A stretch of DNA of 64,000 nucleotides, taken from the NCBI GenBank assembly GCA_963706605.1, contig OY970165.1, positions 558,001 through 622,000 of the forward strand. Reading direction: 5' to 3'. Position 1 is the first letter of the stretch; every line of letters begins with the position of its first letter. Both the position numbers and the translations under genes were made by a program. Positions 57,291 to 64,000 of this stretch are shown in pieces. The stretch is from VRUE01 sp963706605 (GTDB lineage Bacteria > Actinomycetota > Thermoleophilia > Solirubrobacterales > 70-9). Under the pieces are notes generated by a model. It ran no database searches and was not told where the DNA came from. It saw only the letters and a list, made by a program, of their open reading frames with translations.

Positions 57291-58577
57291 ATGAGCGTCG
57301 CATCCCAGAGCCTGATGGACAACATCACCTATGAGGATCTCTACAAGCGCTGGGAGCAGGGCAACTGGAGCGCTTACGACCTCGACTTCTCCAAGGACCG
57401 CGACGGCTGGGAGGCGCTCAGCGAGATGCAGCGTCGCTCGGCGATGTGGATCTACTCGATGTTCTACTACGGCGAGGACCGGGTCGCCGACACCCTTGCC
57501 CCCTACATCAACGCCGCGCCGACCGAGGAGCAGTCCTACTTCCTCGCCACCCAGCAGGTCGACGAGGTCCGCCACTCGATCTTCTTCCACCGCTTCTTCA
57601 AGGAGGTGATCGGGGTCGGCGGCGACTCGATCCAGCAGACCCTCTCCTCCACCATGCCCCAGCTCAACTGGGGCTACCGCGGCATCTTCGACCGCCTCGA
57701 CCTGATGGCCGAGGAACTGCGCAAGGACCGCTCGCTGCCCAAGTACGCGCAGGCGATTGCCCTCTACCACCTGATCGTCGAGGGCAGCCTCGCCCAACCG
57801 GGCCAGCACTTCATCGAGGACTTCTTCGCCTCCGAGGAAACGATGCCGGGCTTCAGCGCGGGAATGGGCAACGTCTCCCGTGACGAGCAGCGCCACATCG
57901 GCTTCGGCGTCAAGGTGCTCTCCGAACTGCTGGGGGAAGGCCATCCGGGCTGGGAGGAGAACCGGGCGGCTGTCATCGAGCTGTTGCGCGAAACCCTGCC
58001 CTACGGGCCGGCAGTGTTCTACCCGCCCAACTTCGACCGCGAATACACCGAGTGCTACGGCTTCAGTCTCGAGGACATCTTCGCCTTCGGGCTGAAACTG
58101 ATCCGCCAGCGCTGGCGGACGATCGGCTACCCGACCGAGGAGATGCCGCCCGGCGTCTTCCCCTTCGATCCAGAGGCCTCCCCGGAGGAGGTCGCCGAGC
58201 GCCAGGTGAAGCTGATGGAAGCCGGCGTCCTCGGCCCACCCGACGGGCCGACCCCCGACGCCTCACTGGAGACCCAGCGCCTTTACTTCGACGTGGTCAA
58301 GCGCGTCGCCGATCCGGCGGCGGCAAACGGCTCACCGCTCGTCTACCAGTACCGCTTCAGCGACGCCGAGCCCTGGCACCTGACGATCGACAACGGCTCG
58401 ACCCGGGCGGAACCGGGCGAGGCACCCGACCCGACGCTCGTCCTCGAGGCGAGCTGGGGGGATTTCGTCGCGATGGGCAAACCGGAAGCGAATCCGCTCA
58501 AGATGCTGCTGCAGCGCCGCCTCCGCCCCCGCGGCAAGATCCGCGAGGTCGCCCGCCTGCGCAAGGTGTTCCGCTAG
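57291..58577 (+). CDS. R2-like diiron oxidase fused to an SCP2 domain
   Basis: A 428-residue protein. Residues about 1-300 form a ferritin-like R2 domain with diiron ligands E62, E92 with H95 (DEVRH), E164 and E199 with H202 (DEQRH), as in R2-like ligand-binding oxidases and ribonucleotide reductase R2. Residues about 315-425 are an SCP2-type lipid-carrier domain (LVYQYRFSDAEPWHLTIDNG, DPTLVLEASWGDFVAMG). No R1 gene is near, and the fusion suggests oxidation of a bound fatty or sterol-like substrate. GGAGAG ribosome site before ATG 57291. Confidence 0.8.
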   Translation: MSVASQSLMDNITYEDLYKRWEQGNWSAYDLDFSKDRDGWEALSEMQRRSAMWIYSMFYYGEDRVADTLAPYINAAPTEEQSYFLATQQVDEVRHSIFFHRFFKEVIGVGGDSIQQTLSSTMPQLNWGYRGIFDRLDLMAEELRKDRSLPKYAQAIALYHLIVEGSLAQPGQHFIEDFFASEETMPGFSAGMGNVSRDEQRHIGFGVKVLSELLGEGHPGWEENRAAVIELLRETLPYGPAVFYPPNFDREYTECYGFSLEDIFAFGLKLIRQRWRTIGYPTEEMPPGVFPFDPEASPEEVAERQVKLMEAGVLGPPDGPTPDASLETQRLYFDVVKRVADPAAANGSPLVYQYRFSDAEPWHLTIDNGSTRAEPGEAPDPTLVLEASWGDFVAMGKPEANPLKMLLQRRLRPRGKIREVARLRKVFR

Positions 58578-58580
58578 GCC

Positions 58581-59987
58581 CTAGGAGATGGGCGGGCGTT
58601 TGTCCGCCCAGGGCCGCTCGGCCTCGAGCTGGGCGGCCAAGGACAGCAGGGTCGCCTCGTCGCCGGGGCGGCCGATGATCTGGACGGCGAGCGGCATACC
58701 GTCGGCGGCGAAGCCCGCGGGCACCGACATCGCCGGGTTGCCGAGGTGGTTCCAGGGGACGCAGTAGGGATAGAAGCGACTCATCCCGAGGATCGTCCGC
58801 AGCGCCCCCTTCCCCTCCCAACGCCGCACCGGCACCGCCGTTCCGCCCATCACCGGGGTCATCAACACGTCATGGGTGTCGAAGATCGCGTTGACGCGGG
58901 CAGCGTCCGCCTGCCGGCCCCGCAGCGCCCGCTCGAACATGCCGTCCGAGATCAGCCGGCCTAGCCGGCCAAAGCCGCGGGTGCGGCTTTCGAGGCGCTC
59001 CGGGTGGGGGACGGTGGCGACGTCTTCGGCGAGCCCGCGCAGATAGCGGGGGGTGATGTTGTTGCCGATCCCTCCCCAGTCGGGATCACGCTGCTCGGCC
59101 TGGTGCCCCAACGAGCGCAGCAGCTCTGCGGTCTCAGCGACGGCGGCCCTGGCGACGTCGTCGACGGTCGGCGGGGCAGCGGCGCGAGGCGGCGCGGTCG
59201 AGTAGGCAATGCGGAGCTTGCCGGGCGGAGTTTGCACCGACTCGACAAATGGGCGCTGTGGTGGCGCTGGGGCCTCGGGGTCGGCCGAGCCGCCGCTGAC
59301 CAAGTCGAGCCAGAGCGCCGTATCGAGGACCGTGCGGCTGAGGCAGCCGGCGGCCGAGAGGCCATTCCAGTGGTCGACCAGGGGTGCGAGGGAGACTCTG
59401 GCGCGCGACGGTTTCAGCCCGAACAGACCGCAGGAAGAGGCCGGGATTCGAATCGAGCCGCCGCCGTCGGAGGCGGAGGCGATCGGGACCAGCCCCGCGG
59501 CGACCGCGGCGGCGCTGCCACCGCTGGAGCCACCGGGGCTGCGCTGGGGATTCCAAGGGTTGCGCGTCACCCCCCAGGTGGCCGACTCGGTGAAACCGCA
59601 GATCGCCAGCTCGGGCAGGTGCGTCTTGCCGACCACGATCGCGCCCGCCTCGCGCAGGCGCCGAACCATCTCGCAATCGGCGGCGGCCGGATCGGGGAAG
59701 GCGTCGGTGCCGTGCGTGTTCAGCTCGCCGGCCAGGTCGACTTCGTCCTTGAGCGCGATCGGCACCCCCAGCAACGGCCGCTCCTCGCCGGCCTTCAGGC
59801 GCGCCTCCGCCTGCTCGGCCTCGAGCAGCGCCCGCTCGGCAAGCACCACCCGGAACGAGTTCAGCTGCGGATCGAGCCGGGCGATCCGATCCAGACACAT
59901 CCGCACCAGCTCGGTCGGCGAGACCTCCCCCGCCCGCACCATCTCCGCCTGCCTTGCCGCTCCCGCGAATGCCAGATCCTCGGTCAC
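58581..59987 (-). CDS. Amidase signature family hydrolase
   Basis: A 468-residue amidase. The Ser-cisSer-Lys triad is visible: K in VPIALKDEVD, cis-Ser in SPGGSSGGSAAAV and nucleophile in SDGGGSIRIPAS. Substrate unknown; it could also be related to GatA, but no gatB/C is present. GTG 59987 lies six bases after TAGGAT, immediately followed upstream by palindromic repeat copy 3, which covers its -35 region. Convergent with the diiron-SCP2 gene, with a three-base gap. Confidence 0.9.
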   Translation of the reverse strand: MTEDLAFAGAARQAEMVRAGEVSPTELVRMCLDRIARLDPQLNSFRVVLAERALLEAEQAEARLKAGEERPLLGVPIALKDEVDLAGELNTHGTDAFPDPAAADCEMVRRLREAGAIVVGKTHLPELAICGFTESATWGVTRNPWNPQRSPGGSSGGSAAAVAAGLVPIASASDGGGSIRIPASSCGLFGLKPSRARVSLAPLVDHWNGLSAAGCLSRTVLDTALWLDLVSGGSADPEAPAPPQRPFVESVQTPPGKLRIAYSTAPPRAAAPPTVDDVARAAVAETAELLRSLGHQAEQRDPDWGGIGNNITPRYLRGLAEDVATVPHPERLESRTRGFGRLGRLISDGMFERALRGRQADAARVNAIFDTHDVLMTPVMGGTAVPVRRWEGKGALRTILGMSRFYPYCVPWNHLGNPAMSVPAGFAADGMPLAVQIIGRPGDEATLLSLAAQLEAERPWADKRPPIS

Positions 59988-59993
59988 CTCCCA

Positions 59994-59999
59994 ATCCTA
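59994..59999 (-). promoter_or_regulatory. -10 box of the amidase gene
   Basis: TAGGAT on the minus strand, six bases before GTG 59987; a GGGAGG also lies in the gap and could serve as a ribosome site. Confidence 0.45.
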
Positions 60000-60003
60000 T
60001 GGG

Positions 60004-60053
60004 GACGTGCCGGGAGTTTGCGGTCCATATGGGGGCTCAAGTCCCGGCACGTC
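60004..60053 (-). repeat. 50-bp palindromic repeat, copy 3
   Basis: Third copy, in reverse orientation relative to copies 1 and 2, between the MMPL stop (60069) and the amidase promoter. Nearly identical to copy 2; flanked, like the others, by CCCC on the same end of the element. Confidence 0.95.
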
Positions 60054-60068
60054 TGGCGCACCGGGACC

Positions 60069-62285
60069 TCAGGCTTCGGCGGCCGCGGGCTCGCTGGCAC
60101 CGCCCTCGAAGGAGAGGTCGGGCAGCAGGCGGTCGAGCCAGGAGGGCATCCACCAGTTCCAGTCGCCAAGCAGCTTCATCGCGGCGGGGACCAGGATCAG
60201 CCTCACCAGCGTCGCGTCCAGTGCGATCGCCACCGCGCAACCGAGACCCAGCTCCTTGATCGAGGGCACACCGGTGAGCACGAAGACGGCGAAGACGCAG
60301 GTCATGATCAGCGCCGCCGAGGAGATCGTGCGGGCGCTGGAGGAGAGGCCCTCGGCAACGGCCCGCTCGTTGTCCCCGTGCTCCATGTAGCGCTCGCGGA
60401 TGCGCGACATCAGGAAGACCTCGTAGTCCATCGAGAGGCCGAAGACGACGGCGAAGATCAGCGGCACGTTGATCGTGTCCAGCGCCCCCTGGTTTTCGAA
60501 CCCGAGCAGGCTGTCGAACCAGCCCCACTGGAAAACGGCGACGAGGACGCCGTAGGCGGCGCCGATCGAGAGCAGGTTCATCAGCACCGCCTTCAACGGC
60601 AGCAGCAGTGAGCGCAGCATCACCATCAGGACGAGGAAGCTGAGCGCCAGCACGAAAACGATGATCTTCCACATCGAGCCGGCGATCAGACGGCGCACGT
60701 CGTGACTGCGCGCCGTCTCGCCGCCGACGTTGACGGTGGCGACGCTGTTCAGCCGGGTGACGGGCACGACCGAGTCGCGCAGGCGGTCGACCAGCGCGGT
60801 CGCCGCGTCGGACTCGCTCGGAGCCCGTGGCGTCGCCTGGATCAAGACGCTATCGGCGGCAAAAGCCGGTGGCGCAACCGAGCTGACGCCGGGGGTCGCT
60901 TCGACCCTGCGCACAAACCCGGCCACAACTGGGCGCATCTCGCCGGTGGTGCGCGGGGCATCGAAGGAGGCGACTATCTGCACCGGATCGGTGCCGCCGC
61001 CGAGCTGCTTCGAAGCCAGTTCGTTGCCGACCCGGACGTCGCTGTCCTTGGGGAACTGGCTGAGAGCCTGGGTCCCGGTGGTCAACGAGAGCACCGGGAT
61101 CGCCAGGAACAGGAGCACAGCGCTGACCCCGATCACGGCGGTCCAGGGCCGGGCCATCACCCGCGCGGTCCAGCCCTGCCAAAAGGCCGACTCGTTCGTG
61201 ACGGGCCGCTCCGGCCGTCGGAAGACCCGGCCCTTGAAGAAGGAGAGCACGCGGGCGACGACGCCGCCGGGCATGACCCGGTCACCCAGCATCGCGATCA
61301 GCACCGGCAGCAGGGTCGTCGCGGTGAGGATCGAGACGGCGACCACGGTCATCGCACCGAGCGCCATCGAGCGCAGCGCCTGGTTGTCGACCATCCAGAG
61401 GCCGGCGAGGGAGACGATCACGGCGAGGCCGGAGAAGGTGACCGCCAGGCCCGAGGTGGCGAGCGCCTCCGCCCGCGCCTCCTCCTGACTGCGCCCCGCC
61501 CGGCGCTCCTCGCGATAGCGGGCGAGAATGAACAACGAGTAGTCGATCGCGACCCCGATCCCGATCATCGAGGCCATGTTGGTGACAAACACCGAGGTCT
61601 CCATGTGGAGGGAGATGAAGTAGATGAGGGCGCCGGTGACGATGACGCTGATGAAGCCCAGCGCCAGCGGCAGCGCCGCGGCAGCCAGGGAGCCGAAGAC
61701 GACGAGCAGGATCAACGCGACGATCGGGAAGCCTCCCGCCTCGGCCTTCGCCAGGTCCTTCTTGGAGAGCTCCTGCATGCCGGCCCAGATCGTCGGCTGG
61801 CCCGCCAGGTACGTGGTCACGCCGCCCTCCGCTTCGCCCGGGTTCAGATCGGCGCGCAGGGTGCCGGCCGAGTCGATCAGCAGGTCGGAGGATTGGTCGC
61901 TGCGCAGCGGCAGCATCGCAACTCCGGTTCGCTGCAGCTGCGCCTCGGCGCGGCGGGCGACCGATGGCGAGAGCGTCACCCGGTCGAGCTCGGCCACGGC
62001 CCGACGAACGCGGCCGACGGCAGCCGCACGCTGACCCGACGTCGAGCCTGACTCGGCTCGCAGCAGGACCACGATGCCGTCTGCATCGCTGCCGAAGTCC
62101 TGTTCGAGGGAGTCGCTGACGGCCTTCGACTGGCTGCCCGGCACGTCGAAGCCACCGCCGGTCAGGTGATCAGTCTGGTGTGAGGCGATCGGCAAAGCGA
62201 AAGCCAGCGCGGCAACCCAGGCGACCAATACGAAGCGCCGCCTGCGTCCCAGGAACCCAGCGAGCTTGATCATCGACTCACGCAT
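60069..62285 (-). CDS. MMPL-family transporter regulated by TetR
   Basis: A 738-residue RND-type MMPL exporter with twelve helices. MIGIGVAIDYSLFILARYRE and FGLSMDYEVFLMSRIRERYM are the MmpL-type Asp-Tyr motifs of helices 4 and 10, and the extracytoplasmic loops are of MmpL length. Likely exports a lipid or a toxic hydrophobic compound. The TetR gene upstream on the same strand, and a palindrome overlapping its start codon, indicate repression by TetR. Confidence 0.9.
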   Translation of the reverse strand: MRESMIKLAGFLGRRRRFVLVAWVAALAFALPIASHQTDHLTGGGFDVPGSQSKAVSDSLEQDFGSDADGIVVLLRAESGSTSGQRAAAVGRVRRAVAELDRVTLSPSVARRAEAQLQRTGVAMLPLRSDQSSDLLIDSAGTLRADLNPGEAEGGVTTYLAGQPTIWAGMQELSKKDLAKAEAGGFPIVALILLVVFGSLAAAALPLALGFISVIVTGALIYFISLHMETSVFVTNMASMIGIGVAIDYSLFILARYREERRAGRSQEEARAEALATSGLAVTFSGLAVIVSLAGLWMVDNQALRSMALGAMTVVAVSILTATTLLPVLIAMLGDRVMPGGVVARVLSFFKGRVFRRPERPVTNESAFWQGWTARVMARPWTAVIGVSAVLLFLAIPVLSLTTGTQALSQFPKDSDVRVGNELASKQLGGGTDPVQIVASFDAPRTTGEMRPVVAGFVRRVEATPGVSSVAPPAFAADSVLIQATPRAPSESDAATALVDRLRDSVVPVTRLNSVATVNVGGETARSHDVRRLIAGSMWKIIVFVLALSFLVLMVMLRSLLLPLKAVLMNLLSIGAAYGVLVAVFQWGWFDSLLGFENQGALDTINVPLIFAVVFGLSMDYEVFLMSRIRERYMEHGDNERAVAEGLSSSARTISSAALIMTCVFAVFVLTGVPSIKELGLGCAVAIALDATLVRLILVPAAMKLLGDWNWWMPSWLDRLLPDLSFEGGASEPAAAEA

Positions 62286-62300
62286 TGGCTGGTTAGCCAG
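62285..62300. promoter_or_regulatory. TTGGCTGGTTAGCCAG operator-like palindrome
   Basis: Overlaps the first base of the MMPL start codon. It matches TTGGCTG-N2-CAGCCAA of the aldehyde dehydrogenase promoter with two changes in the right arm. A likely site for the adjacent TetR regulator. Confidence 0.55.
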
Positions 62301-62362
62301 CTTTTCGGATCGAGCCCGCTCTGTCTGTGAGTCAGATCACGCGACGGGGCCCAGACCGGGAG

Positions 62363-62971
62363 CTACTCGCCGGCGAGCAGGAACCTGGCCGAGGCGGCCC
62401 CGGCCTCGAGAGCGGCGCTGATGTCCCGGCCGGGCTCGGAGAGCGCCTGCAGGGCGAAGCCGTCGCCGACCGCGAACAGATAGGAGACGATCGACTCGGC
62501 GTCGTAGCGCAGGCCGAGCACGCCCTCGCGCTCCTTCGCCTCGAGGATCTCGGCGACATGGGATCGGGTGCGGTCGAACAGCTGACCGACCTCGTGCTGG
62601 ATGTCGGGATTGCGCCGCCCGGCGCTGAACAGCTCGTAGAGAAGCAGGAAGAAGGCCGGTTCGTTCTCGATCAGGTCGGTGAGGCTGGCGACCAGCACGT
62701 CGACCACGTCGTCGACCGTCTCCGCCTTGCCCAGCGGCTCGTCGAGGCGGGCGACGCGGATCTCGGCGTCGCGGCGGACGACCTCGACCAGCAACCGCTC
62801 CTTGGTGCCAAAGTAATAGTGGAGGAGGCCGCGGCTTACACCCGCCTCGCGGGCGACGTGCTCGAAGGTGGAGCCGGCGGCACCGCGCTTGGCGACGCTA
62901 TCGCGCATGGCGTCGATGATCCGCTGCGCCTTTTCACCGCTCAGCTCGCGCTCTTTGGTCGCTGCCTCCAT
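62363..62971 (-). CDS. TetR/AcrR-family repressor
   Basis: A 202-residue TetR regulator with the N-terminal helix-turn-helix (GSTFEHVAREAGVSRGLLHY YFGTKERLLVEVV, about residues 33-65) and a helical ligand domain (FFLLLYELFSAGRRNPDIQH). It precedes the MMPL gene on the same strand and is its probable repressor. Ligand unknown; operator evidence links it to the aldehyde dehydrogenase as well. ATG 62971 lies six bases after TAGACT. Confidence 0.9.
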   Translation of the reverse strand: MEAATKERELSGEKAQRIIDAMRDSVAKRGAAGSTFEHVAREAGVSRGLLHYYFGTKERLLVEVVRRDAEIRVARLDEPLGKAETVDDVVDVLVASLTDLIENEPAFFLLLYELFSAGRRNPDIQHEVGQLFDRTRSHVAEILEAKEREGVLGLRYDAESIVSYLFAVGDGFALQALSEPGRDISAALEAGAASARFLLAGE

Positions 62972-62977
62972 CGGTTC

Positions 62978-62983
62978 AGTCTA
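62978..62983 (-). promoter_or_regulatory. -10 box of the tetR gene (leaderless)
   Basis: TAGACT on the minus strand, six bases before ATG 62971. Confidence 0.45.
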
Positions 62984-63021
62984 GGGCGCGAGCCGGGTGT
63001 TCCGCCCGGCGAGCGGCGGCG

Positions 63022-63462
63022 TCAGGCGCCGTTGATGCTGGTCGTGCTGTCGTACTCGAACTCCTCCTCGGCGCCGAAGAGCGCGTCGAGCACGGTCTTG
63101 CGGGCGCCCTCGCTGAGCACCAACGCGATCGCCCCGGCGACCATTCCGAAGAGGATGAGACGACCGAGGCGGCTCTTCTTGCGCTTCCTCGGCGCCCGCA
63201 GCTGCTCGGATGCATCGCGCAGGTTCTCGGCGGCGGAACGCAGGTCCTTTTGCACCTTCTTGTCGCTGGTCACGGCCTTGACCGTTCCCTTGCCGTTGCC
63301 GGTCGCGCGGCTGTAGGCGCCTCGCGCCGCTTCGAAGGCGTTGCGGAGGCTGTCGCGAAGCTCTTCGTCCTCGATCAGGCGCTGCACGTATGGGTTTTCG
63401 CGCGCGGTCGAGTACACGTCGGCGGCGCGATCGGCGGGGTGGGTCGCCTTGGTCTTGCTCAT
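63022..63462 (-). CDS. Hypothetical membrane-anchored helical protein
   Basis: A 146-residue protein with a long helical, charged N-terminal region (RDSLRNAFEAARGAYSRATG, AENLRDASEQLRAPRKRKKS), one membrane helix (about residues 103-120) and an acidic tail (FGAEEEFEYD). It resembles DUF-type envelope proteins of Solirubrobacterales, with no known function. AGGAG-type ribosome site before ATG 63462. Intergenic DNA on either side is unremarkable. Confidence 0.7.
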   Translation of the reverse strand: MSKTKATHPADRAADVYSTARENPYVQRLIEDEELRDSLRNAFEAARGAYSRATGNGKGTVKAVTSDKKVQKDLRSAAENLRDASEQLRAPRKRKKSRLGRLILFGMVAGAIALVLSEGARKTVLDALFGAEEEFEYDSTTSINGA

Positions 63463-63570
63463 GCCTTCTCCTCGCTGGATCTCCTGGGGACGCTCAGGAT
63501 AACTCCAAACCGCGGTCGCAGCTGATCCCGCGTACCGGGAAGAACTACGACATCTCGATGGTTAGGTGGA

Positions 63571-64000
63571 TCAGGGCGAACCGATTCCATCCAGCAGGAC
63601 CCCGTTGCTGCGGAAGTTGAGCTGGGCATCGCGCACCATGCCCAATCGCAGGTGGGCGAGATCCGGACCGGGCATCGTGTAGCGCCTCACGTAGAGGCGA
63701 CCGACCCGCTCGTAGCCGGCCTGGCGGAACCGAGGGCCGAGCAGGCGCACCGGGACCGGCGGCGCCGGGCCGTCGGAGATGAAGTCGACCTCGTGGACGT
63801 TCCAGGAGAAGCCGTCCGCGGGCTGGGCCTGGAAGGAACCGGTCGAGAGGTAGTAGCGCAGAGACGCGGCGCCGAGCGTCCAGGTGACCATCGCCCGAGG
63901 CGCCTTGGGTTCTCCCAGCTGCGCAGCGACGGCACTCCAGTCGGGACGCTGGAGCGCCGAGGAGAAGCTCGCCCAGACGCAGAACCCGAGCGAGTAGAGA
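63571..64000 (-). CDS. C-terminal part of a GT-C glycosyltransferase (partial)
   Basis: An open frame runs without a stop from the window edge to TGA 63571, 142 codons. It contains LQRPDWSAVAAQLGEPKAPR and the following SLRYYLSTGSFQ, typical of the extracytoplasmic C-terminal domain of ArnT/PMT-like GT-C glycosyltransferases (polyprenyl-sugar-dependent mannosyl- or arabinosyltransferases). The catalytic and membrane part lies outside the window. Confidence 0.65.
   Translation of the reverse strand, partial: LYSLGFCVWASFSSALQRPDWSAVAAQLGEPKAPRAMVTWTLGAASLRYYLSTGSFQAQPADGFSWNVHEVDFISDGPAPPVPVRLLGPRFRQAGYERVGRLYVRRYTMPGPDLAHLRLGMVRDAQLNFRSNGVLLDGIGSP

Noticed and set aside
59445..59465. tRNA-like GATTCGAATC sequence
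   Set aside because: It is inside the amidase coding sequence, with no cloverleaf around it. No tRNA gene was found in the window.
1..64000. CRISPR arrays, insertion sequences, prophage, replication origin
   Set aside because: No direct repeat array, transposase, integrase, phage structural gene or DnaA-box cluster was seen.

Overview
The window is high-GC DNA with dense, bidirectional coding. I found no rRNA, tRNA, CRISPR array, insertion sequence or phage gene. An actinobacterial-type integration host factor (mihF), many lipoproteins, MMPL/RND transporters, an MCE-type lipid transporter locus and an LCP cell-wall protein point to the Actinomycetota. Gene content and style suggest the class Thermoleophilia (Solirubrobacter/Conexibacter-like); that placement is my inference. 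Many genes have a TANNNT-like -10 box ending 6-8 bases before the start codon, so leaderless mRNAs look common.

Layout. 1-640: a small antitoxin/Doc toxin pair and the edge of another gene. 710-4753: peroxiredoxin Bcp, two cation/calcium exchangers and a lipoprotein. 4777-7690: a MoxR ATPase/VWA pair and a DUF4389 membrane protein. 7697-17422: a phosphate region with an Rrf2 regulator, the minus-strand chain pstS-pstC-pstA-pstB-lipoprotein-zinc ribbon-66 aa protein-phosphoesterase, a divergent secreted protein and a PhoD-like phosphatase. 17479-22839: the sulfate transporter operon, a second Rrf2 regulator and a TauE-like permease. 22914-25496: a ThiXYZ-like pyrimidine-precursor ABC transporter. 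25473-28970: a PAS-GAF-GGDEF-EAL protein, an AlkA-like glycosylase and a small membrane protein.

29030-32083: a GNAT acyltransferase divergent from a serine-palmitoyltransferase-like enzyme, then mihF. 32092-39444: a minus-strand operon with two MlaE/YrbE permeases, an MlaF-type ATPase, a hopanoid-type RND transporter, a thioredoxin-like protein, a B3/B4-domain protein and two conserved hypotheticals. 39564-44416: a lipoprotein, a sugar dehydrogenase, an aldehyde dehydrogenase and an FMN 2-hydroxyacid oxidase. 44413-50891: housekeeping genes (metG, rsmI, ROK glucokinase, LCP protein, FmdB-like protein, glycyl-tRNA synthetase). 50923-58577: a secreted CARDB protein, an HTH_42/AlkZ-like protein, two FKBP lipoproteins, a PRC-barrel protein, an ABM-like protein, an acyl-CoA ligase and a diiron R2-like/SCP2 fusion. 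58581-64000: an amidase, a TetR-MMPL pair, a hypothetical protein and the end of a glycosyltransferase.

The most unusual signals are not classical genes. (1) Two intergenic elements (43133-43256 and 45934-46093) share short internal boxes and a nested-hairpin architecture while their stems differ in sequence, which looks like an undescribed structured RNA family. (2) A 50-bp palindromic repeat occurs three times, once in frame inside pstB, and a different long inverted repeat sits in frame in an RND transporter gene. (3) The SPT-like/GNAT pair suggests sphingolipid or ceramide-like lipid synthesis. (4) Shared operator-like palindromes link separated genes: TTGGCTG-N2-CAGCCAA at the aldehyde dehydrogenase and the TetR-MMPL locus, and TTGAGT-N5-ACTCAA at pstS and a 65-aa gene.
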